A DNA stretch of 10,039 bases, taken from an uncultured Clostridia bacterium. Its GTDB lineage: Bacteria; Bacillota; Clostridia; TANB77; CAG-508. The translations under genes and the position numbers were made by a program. The notes below the pieces were generated by a model, which had not been told where the DNA came from, searched no databases, and saw only the letters and a list, made by a program, of their open reading frames with translations. The DNA lies in assembly GCA_949077355.1 (NCBI GenBank), contig CARUQW010000054.1, positions 1 to 10,039 of the forward strand, read 5' to 3'. Positions 6,624-10,039 of this stretch are shown here, piece after piece (position 1 is the first letter of the stretch; each line of letters begins with the position of its first letter).

Positions 6624-7319
6624 ATGAAGAAACGACCAATAACGACATTATTTATGCTTGAATCTTTAGATGGCAAAATAAGTACTGGAAATAATGACAC
6701 TTTAGATGCTGATAAAGATTTTTGTAAGATAGATGGAGTTAAAGAGGGATTACATCAATATTATGAAATAGAATGCACAACTGATTACTACTCACTAAAT
6801 ACGGGAAGAGTAATGGCAAAAATTGGTGTAAATAATAAAAAAGAGTATCATAATAAAGTTGAAGTTAATTTTATTATTATTGATAATAAGCCTCATTTAA
6901 ATGAAAATGGTATAGATTATATATGTCATTGGGTAGAAAAGTTAATTTTAGTTACAACAAATAAAAATCATATCGCATATTCTTTAAAGGATAAATATGA
7001 TAATTTAGATATTTTATTTTATGAAAAACTAGATTTAGAAATGTTATTAGAAGATTTATACTATAAATATAATGTTGATAAATTGACAATACAATCTGGT
7101 GGAAATTTAAATGGTTTATTTGTAAGGGAAAATCTGATAGACTATGTAAATATTGTGATTGCTCCATTACTTGTTGGTGGCAAAGATGTACCAACATTAA
7201 TTGATGGAAAAGCAATAGAAAGCGATAAAGAATTAGATCAGTTGAGAGCTTTAGAATTAATTGAATGTAATAAACTTGATGATTCCTATGTACAACTTAA
7301 ATATAAAGTGAAGAAATAA
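6624..7319 (+). CDS. RibD C-terminal/dihydrofolate-reductase-like family reductase
   Basis: 231-residue protein of the RibD_C (DHFR-like) fold, NAD(P)H-dependent reductases related to the reductase half of RibD in riboflavin synthesis. Visible family marks are SLDGKIS (14-20) after the first strand, TGRVM (60-64), the nucleotide-binding IQSGGNLN (156-163), and IAPLLVGGKDVPTL (179-192). No deaminase domain or other rib gene is present, so it is a free-standing family member and its substrate cannot be told; such genes are often accessory or drug-related. RBS AGGAGA lies 10 bases before the ATG. Its own operator-bearing promoter suggests induced expression. It ends at a bidirectional terminator shared with the convergent antibiotic-kinase gene. 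Confidence 0.85.
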   Translation: MKKRPITTLFMLESLDGKISTGNNDTLDADKDFCKIDGVKEGLHQYYEIECTTDYYSLNTGRVMAKIGVNNKKEYHNKVEVNFIIIDNKPHLNENGIDYICHWVEKLILVTTNKNHIAYSLKDKYDNLDILFYEKLDLEMLLEDLYYKYNVDKLTIQSGGNLNGLFVRENLIDYVNIVIAPLLVGGKDVPTLIDGKAIESDKELDQLRALELIECNKLDDSYVQLKYKVKK

Positions 7320-7342
7320 ATTTTTTATTTGATATATTCTAT

Positions 7343-7393
7343 AAAAATCTCTAATTTAAACTCAAATATTTGAGTTTGAATTAGAGATTTTTT
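7343..7393. terminator. Long bidirectional terminator between convergent genes
   Basis: Near-perfect palindrome of about 25 bp per arm centred at 7367/7368 (AAAAATCTCTAATT... with one G-U pair), with T-runs on both strands. It serves both the reductase gene and the minus-strand antibiotic kinase. Confidence 0.85.
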
Positions 7394-7429
7394 GTGTCAA
7401 AAACGTATTTCAAATTTAAATAATATACT

Positions 7430-8338
7430 CTAGTGCAGTATTTTCAATATCTTTTTACCAAGCTCTATATTATAAAAAATAGTTTCATTACTATATTTAT
7501 TTTTCACATACCATATTATTTTTAAAATAATATTAATATATAAAGTCTCTAAAATTAGTTTTTTATCTTCTTTAAAGTATTTGTTTAAAAGTGAAACAAT
7601 TTCATCGATTTCTTTTTCTTGTACGCCAGATAATTCCAATTCTTCTCTTATAAATTGGGATGTTTCCATTACTTTTGCTCCTATCACTCCGTGTGGGTCA
7701 ATTGCTTTCCATCCCTCTTTTGTCTTTAATATGTTTTTGTGATGCAAATCATTATGTAGTATATATTTCTTTAAATTCATTCTTTTTATTTTTTGATAAA
7801 TATCGCATGCTATATCTACCATTTCGATAATTTCCAAATAATTTTCCTTATTTTGGTAAACATATTCTATTTTTTCCTCAAATAGCTCATCAAAAGTAGG
7901 GAAGTCTTCTTCCTTATCGTTTACCTCTAATAAAAGTTGGTTTGCTATAGTAGAAAATATTTTGACTCTTTCTTCTCTATTCTTTAAGTGTAATAGTGAA
8001 TATCCTGGCGTAAGCTGTTCTAGTATCATTATTCTATCTTCTAAGCATAAAGCATAACATTTTGGTACATATGCTGGTGGATAATATTTCATAATATTCA
8101 TCTCCGTAATACTTGTTTTTCCAGGTGCCCCTATTTTCATTACAATTTCTCCATATTGATGAGATTTTGCAAATATTACAACATTTATACTTAGCTTTTC
8201 TATCAGTTCTATGTCTTGTAGTTGAAATTGTTTTTTATATTTCTCTACTATAGGATTTATATTTTCTAACCATTCTTCTCCTTTTTCTCCATATCTATTT
8301 ATAATTTTATTTTTATATTTATTCGGTAATTCTAACAT
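7430..8338 (-). CDS. APH(6)/hydroxyurea-kinase-like antibiotic phosphotransferase
   Basis: 302-residue protein kinase-like enzyme resembling the aminoglycoside/hydroxyurea resistance kinases (streptomycin 6-phosphotransferase type). Landmarks: candidate ATP lysine K68 in EIVMKIG, helix glutamate E79 (SITEMN), hinge MILEQLTPG (104-112), catalytic loop LHNDLHHKNIL (194-204; D197 and N202) and metal-binding D214 in IDPHG. All catalytic residues are present, so the enzyme should be active, but whether it modifies streptomycin or another small molecule cannot be read from sequence. The ATG at 8338 is preceded by GGGGAGG at an unusually long 15 bases, with an in-frame stop just upstream, so no earlier start exists. 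The start overlaps the end of an ORF remnant (8319-8483). Confidence 0.85.
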   Translation of the reverse strand: MLELPNKYKNKIINRYGEKGEEWLENINPIVEKYKKQFQLQDIELIEKLSINVVIFAKSHQYGEIVMKIGAPGKTSITEMNIMKYYPPAYVPKCYALCLEDRIMILEQLTPGYSLLHLKNREERVKIFSTIANQLLLEVNDKEEDFPTFDELFEEKIEYVYQNKENYLEIIEMVDIACDIYQKIKRMNLKKYILHNDLHHKNILKTKEGWKAIDPHGVIGAKVMETSQFIREELELSGVQEKEIDEIVSLLNKYFKEDKKLILETLYINIILKIIWYVKNKYSNETIFYNIELGKKILKILH

Positions 8339-8483
8339 TTTTTACGATAATAACCTCCCCTTTATTCTTTTTCACTCTTTTATAATAAATTGGTGTTTTT
8401 TGCTCTTGATTTAATTTCCTTAGCTTGTTAATGGCTATATTAAATGCTGTTTCTATATTTTTTGGTTGTAGATTAACTATATA
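8319..8483 (-). pseudogene. 5'-truncated ORF remnant overlapping the antibiotic kinase start
   Basis: The open frame after a TAG at 8484-8486 reads NIETAFNIAINKLRKLNQEQ, then KTPIYYKRVKKNKGEVIIVK, ending NVRITE and a stop at 8319. It has no usable start codon or RBS but looks like genuine protein (amphipathic helix, then basic strand), suggesting the tail of a lost small gene. Its stop lies within the kinase gene in another frame, as in translationally coupled pairs, and the kinase RBS is embedded in it. Confidence 0.4.
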
Positions 8484-8635
8484 CTATTTATTTTTAAAAT
8501 ACAAGCAAACAGAGTGACTTTTTATTTCTAAGTAAATTAATGGAATTATTAAATTATCTAAGAAGAACAATAGTGGGCTAATTAATATGTTATAAAATTT
8601 AATAGGTTGCGTTCAGCTCACATTTAATTATTCGT

Positions 8636-8665
8636 CCGCGAAAATTGCAAAGCAATTTTCTGTGG
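8636..8665. repeat. Inverted repeat with AAA loop (hairpin 1)
   Basis: GAAAATTGC (8640-8648), loop AAA, GCAATTTTC (8652-8660), extended outward by CCGC/GTGG with one bulged T. No T-run follows, so it is not a plain terminator. Confidence 0.65.
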
Positions 8666-8716
8666 AATGCTTTATATTATAGGAAGTTCAAAGAACTTTT
8701 CTATAATATAAAATTC
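8665..8716. repeat. Long inverted repeat with AAA loop (hairpin 2)
   Basis: TTTATATTATAG (8671-8682) pairs with CTATAATATAAA (8701-8712), and the inner AAGTTC pairs with GAACTT around an AAA loop. GAAT/ATTC adds four pairs outside a GC bulge. It directly follows hairpin 1 and shares its triloop. Confidence 0.7.
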
Positions 8717-8754
8717 ATTATATATTTTTATTGTATTAATCCATTATAAGAAAT

Positions 8755-8776
8755 AAGAGTAGCTATAACTACTCTT
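8755..8776 (-). terminator. Small hairpin, possible weak terminator after the 55-aa gene
   Basis: AAGAGTAG / CTACTCTT, 8 bp with a 6-base loop. On the minus strand it is followed by ATTTCTT only, so termination would be weak. Confidence 0.3.
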
Positions 8777-8832
8777 AAATGGTAATATCTAAAGCTAATC
8801 TGTCTCACTATACTAATTATCAAGATTAAACA

Positions 8833-9000
8833 TTAGTATTTTTTTTGAGCTTTCATTCTTTTAGCTCTATTCTTCTTCCAAGTTTCCCTGAACTTTTTAT
8901 TTAAGTCGTTCAATGTAACACCTGAATTTAAAACAGAGCTCTTTTCGAATTCATTACCTGTGAATCTTTCTGTACATAAAGGCTTAGATACTTTTACCAT
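8833..9000 (-). CDS. Small basic 55-residue protein of unknown function
   Basis: The ORF starts MVKVSKPLCTERFTGNEFEK and ends NRAKRMKAQKKY. The Shine-Dalgarno sequence GAAGGAGG lies about 7 bases before the ATG and is the clearest signal in this stretch. The C-terminal third is Lys/Arg-rich with a single Trp (KKFRETWKKNRAKRMKAQKK), likely one basic amphipathic helix that could bind nucleic acid or membrane. No family recognised. No convincing promoter was found. It is a separate unit from the 91-aa gene, which ends at its own terminator. Confidence 0.6.
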   Translation of the reverse strand: MVKVSKPLCTERFTGNEFEKSSVLNSGVTLNDLNKKFRETWKKNRAKRMKAQKKY

Positions 9001-9337
9001 TTTAATTCCTCCTTCAATTAATTATAATTTTGATGCTATTATTACCTATAAATATGTAAGTTCCTAAAAAGGAGATTATAAAAATTAAGCAATTTATTAG
9101 TTATAATCTTTTATATTATAGCATAAATATATTGATTTGCAATTAATTTAATAAATATTTTTGCTAATTGATTTTTTTGCTCTTTCACTATCTAAAATAA
9201 AAAGTATGATCATTCTTACTCTAGTATCATTCATCTATAAAATCTCTTTTCATATAGTTACTTTGGCTTTGTCACAAGTCCTAACCCAGTAGGAGTAAAT
9301 TAAGTACACTTTAAATTTTATTAAAAATATATTAAAT
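9001..9337. other. Intergenic stretch, no gene seen
   Basis: AT-rich with stops in all frames. I see no ORF with an RBS and no strong hairpin apart from a short imperfect palindrome, AAGTATGATCATTCTT, near 9201-9217. Confidence 0.5.
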
Positions 9338-9382
9338 ATAAAAAGAGAATCAAATGTTTTTATCAAACAAGTGATTCTCTTT
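9338..9382 (-). terminator. Intrinsic terminator of the 91-aa gene
   Basis: On the minus strand AAAGAGAATCA (9372-9382) pairs perfectly with TGATTCTCTTT (9342-9352), followed by T residues. It lies 12 bases after the stop codon. Confidence 0.75.
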
Positions 9383-9394
9383 ACTGGTAGTTAC

Positions 9395-9670
9395 TCAATA
9401 TTTTGTTGCACACATACCTATACAAGGTGTACAAAATGGCATACCACTTATTATGCATACATTCATTGAATCTTCCCAGCCAATTCTGATGTCTTTTACC
9501 GCTGAATTTTTGTCTATTTCAATGTCTTCAACAGTAAGTTTATCTTTTAAACCCAACGATGTAATTAATTGTGTAATGATATACTCCTTCATTTCGTTTT
9601 CATTGCAAAATTCTTTAGCTTCATCCATAGATTCTGCTAATGATCCTCTGTGTGGTCTAAAGATAATCAT
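9395..9670 (-). CDS. Small phage/mobile-element-type protein (IFRPHRG N-terminus, Cys-rich tail)
   Basis: 91 residues. It opens MIIFRPHRGSLAESMDEAKE and ends with CTPCIGMCATKY. From memory, small proteins with this start and a terminal CIG-x-C segment occur in Firmicute phages and mobile elements with no known function; that is recollection rather than a search result. Five cysteines (22, 72, 80, 83, 87), four of them in the last 20 residues, could bind a metal or form disulfides. AAGGAGG lies 7 bases before the ATG. It has its own extended -10 promoter, a hairpin leader and a terminator, so it is a monocistronic gene. Confidence 0.75.
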   Translation of the reverse strand: MIIFRPHRGSLAESMDEAKEFCNENEMKEYIITQLITSLGLKDKLTVEDIEIDKNSAVKDIRIGWEDSMNVCIISGMPFCTPCIGMCATKY

Positions 9671-9691
9671 AATTATACCTCCTTAAAATTT

Positions 9692-9715
9692 CTTGGAGGC
9701 TTTGAAACCTCCAAG
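9692..9715 (-). promoter_or_regulatory. Leader hairpin with anti-Shine-Dalgarno arm, 91-aa gene
   Basis: CTTGGAGG / CCTCCAAG, a perfect 8-bp stem with an 8-base loop, between the promoter and the RBS. On the transcript the CCTCC arm comes second and could pair either with GGAGG of the first arm or with the RBS AAGGAGG just downstream, which would allow a two-state translational switch. Confidence 0.4.
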
Positions 9716-9754
9716 TGTTACGCTTATTGGTTTCAAAAATAAGATACTAATTAC

Positions 9755-9783
9755 ATTATAACACATTTTACATAAAATTACAA
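9755..9783 (-). promoter_or_regulatory. Promoter of the 91-aa gene
   Basis: Minus strand TTGTAA (9778-9783), 17-base spacer, perfect TATAAT (9755-9760) with an extended -10 TG. It gives a leader of roughly 80 bases. Confidence 0.65.
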
Positions 9784-9785
9784 AT

Positions 9786-9918
9786 AAAAAACGCCGAGTT
9801 TCAAAATGAAGTCCGACACTTTTCTAAAAAATAGATATCTGTAAGCTATATTTCAATTTTAATACCTTCCCCCCTATGAGTTTTAACCTACATTCAAAAC
9901 TCGGGGGTTCTGCGAGGC
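9786..9918 (-). ncRNA. Candidate structured RNA of about 133 nt with two exclusive folds
   Basis: Minus-strand segment starting near GCCTCGCAG and ending CGGCGTTTTTT. Its ends pair over 12 bp (9893-9904 with 9794-9805, two G-U pairs) just before a run of six T, giving a rod-like RNA closed by a terminator. The same 5' arm can instead form a local hairpin: GAGTTTT/AAAACTC plus five C-G pairs beyond a 3-base bulge (9870-9907). No ORF with an RBS fits. Closed rod form and size recall 6S-type RNAs or a terminator-type riboswitch, but I recognise neither consensus. Confidence 0.4.
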
Positions 9919-9921
9919 AAA

Positions 9922-9950
9922 TACATACTGAAAATGTATATTTTTCACAA
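9922..9950 (-). promoter_or_regulatory. Possible promoter of the structured RNA
   Basis: Minus strand TTGTGA (9945-9950), 17-base spacer, TATGTA (9922-9927). The -10 is weak, but the position fits a transcript start near 9918. Confidence 0.3.
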
Positions 9951-9952
9951 AC

Positions 9953-9983
9953 AAAAAAATCAACCATTTTACTGATTGATTTT
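9953..9983 (-). terminator. Intrinsic terminator of a minus-strand unit to the right
   Basis: AAAATCAATCA / TGGTTGATTTT, 11 bp with one G-U pair and a 6-base loop, followed by a run of T on the minus strand. Confidence 0.6.
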
Positions 9984-9997
9984 CATGGTTCTATAAT

Positions 9998-10036
9998 AAA
10001 TGTTGGGGTAGTTAAATAATTACTTCAACATTTTTT
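9998..10036 (+). terminator. Terminator-like hairpin at the right edge
   Basis: AAATGTTG / CAACATTT with an inner GTAGTT/AATTAC stem, followed by a T-run on the plus strand. There is no plus-strand gene nearby in the window, so what it terminates is not visible. Confidence 0.45.
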
Positions 10037-10039
10037 ATT

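Larger units (their letters stand above)
8484..8832. other. Intergenic stretch with two large hairpins, no gene seen
   Basis: Very AT-rich. No ORF with an RBS on either strand. It contains the paired stem-loops at 8636-8665 and 8665-8716 and a smaller one at 8755-8776, listed separately. Confidence 0.6.

Noticed and set aside
8431..8518. 28-codon plus-strand ORF (ATG at 8431)
   Set aside because: No RBS, hydrophobic low-complexity translation, no supporting signal.
9245..9335. Minus-strand open frame ending GLGLVTKPK
   Set aside because: No start codon or RBS, short, and placed downstream of the 91-aa gene terminator.
9453..9686. Plus-strand ORF antisense to the 91-aa gene
   Set aside because: Shadow frame; the minus-strand gene has RBS, promoter and terminator.
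1..10039. CRISPR array, tRNA or rRNA gene
   Set aside because: No regularly spaced direct repeats and no cloverleaf or conserved rRNA motif seen on either strand.

Overview
The window is AT-rich and reads as a low-GC Firmicute (Bacillota), most likely an uncultured gut-type Clostridia/Bacilli relative. The evidence is the codon choice, strong AGGAGG-type ribosome binding sites, a YitT-family protein, an Elp3-like radical SAM gene beside rnc, and a pilin-like secreted protein whose N-terminus is typical of gut Firmicutes. I cannot place it more exactly.

Layout. 1-2858 is a minus-strand block. In transcription order it holds rnc (RNase III), an Elp3-like radical SAM protein 15 bp behind it, a YitT-family membrane protein, and the start of a pilin-like protein that runs off the left edge and has its own promoter. 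From a divergent promoter pair at 2906-3042, a plus-strand pair begins: a membrane-anchored GH73 glucosaminidase with G5 and SH3-like modules, and a secreted or anchored protein I do not recognise. They end at a strong terminator (5280-5312). Next come two small plus-strand proteins (44 and 67 aa), each with a strong RBS, then a FlaR-like P-loop kinase and a RibD_C/DHFR-like reductase under an operator-containing promoter. A long bidirectional terminator (7343-7393) separates the reductase from a minus-strand APH(6)-like antibiotic kinase. The right part (8319-10039) is sparse: a 5'-truncated ORF remnant, two large hairpins, a 55-aa protein, a 91-aa phage/mobile-element-type protein with a cysteine-rich tail, and a candidate structured RNA.

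Most notable observation. Two unrelated genes, yitT (near 710) and the FlaR-like kinase (near 6069), are each interrupted by one extra base. Both need the same +1 shift at an in-frame CGG codon, in the shared context GGA-NNT-CGG-AA, and both shifts land on the Gly codon GGA. By my reading these are the only two in-frame CGG codons in roughly 2,600 codons, while the other five Arg codons are all used. This suggests an unassigned or +1-frameshifting CGG codon (or a CGGA quadruplet read as Gly) rather than two random lesions, although assembly error is not excluded.

The core of the window (rnc, radical SAM, GH73) looks chromosomal. The stretch from about 5,400 onward has the patchwork character of an accessory region: small ORFs each with its own signals, resistance-like enzymes, remnants and hairpins.
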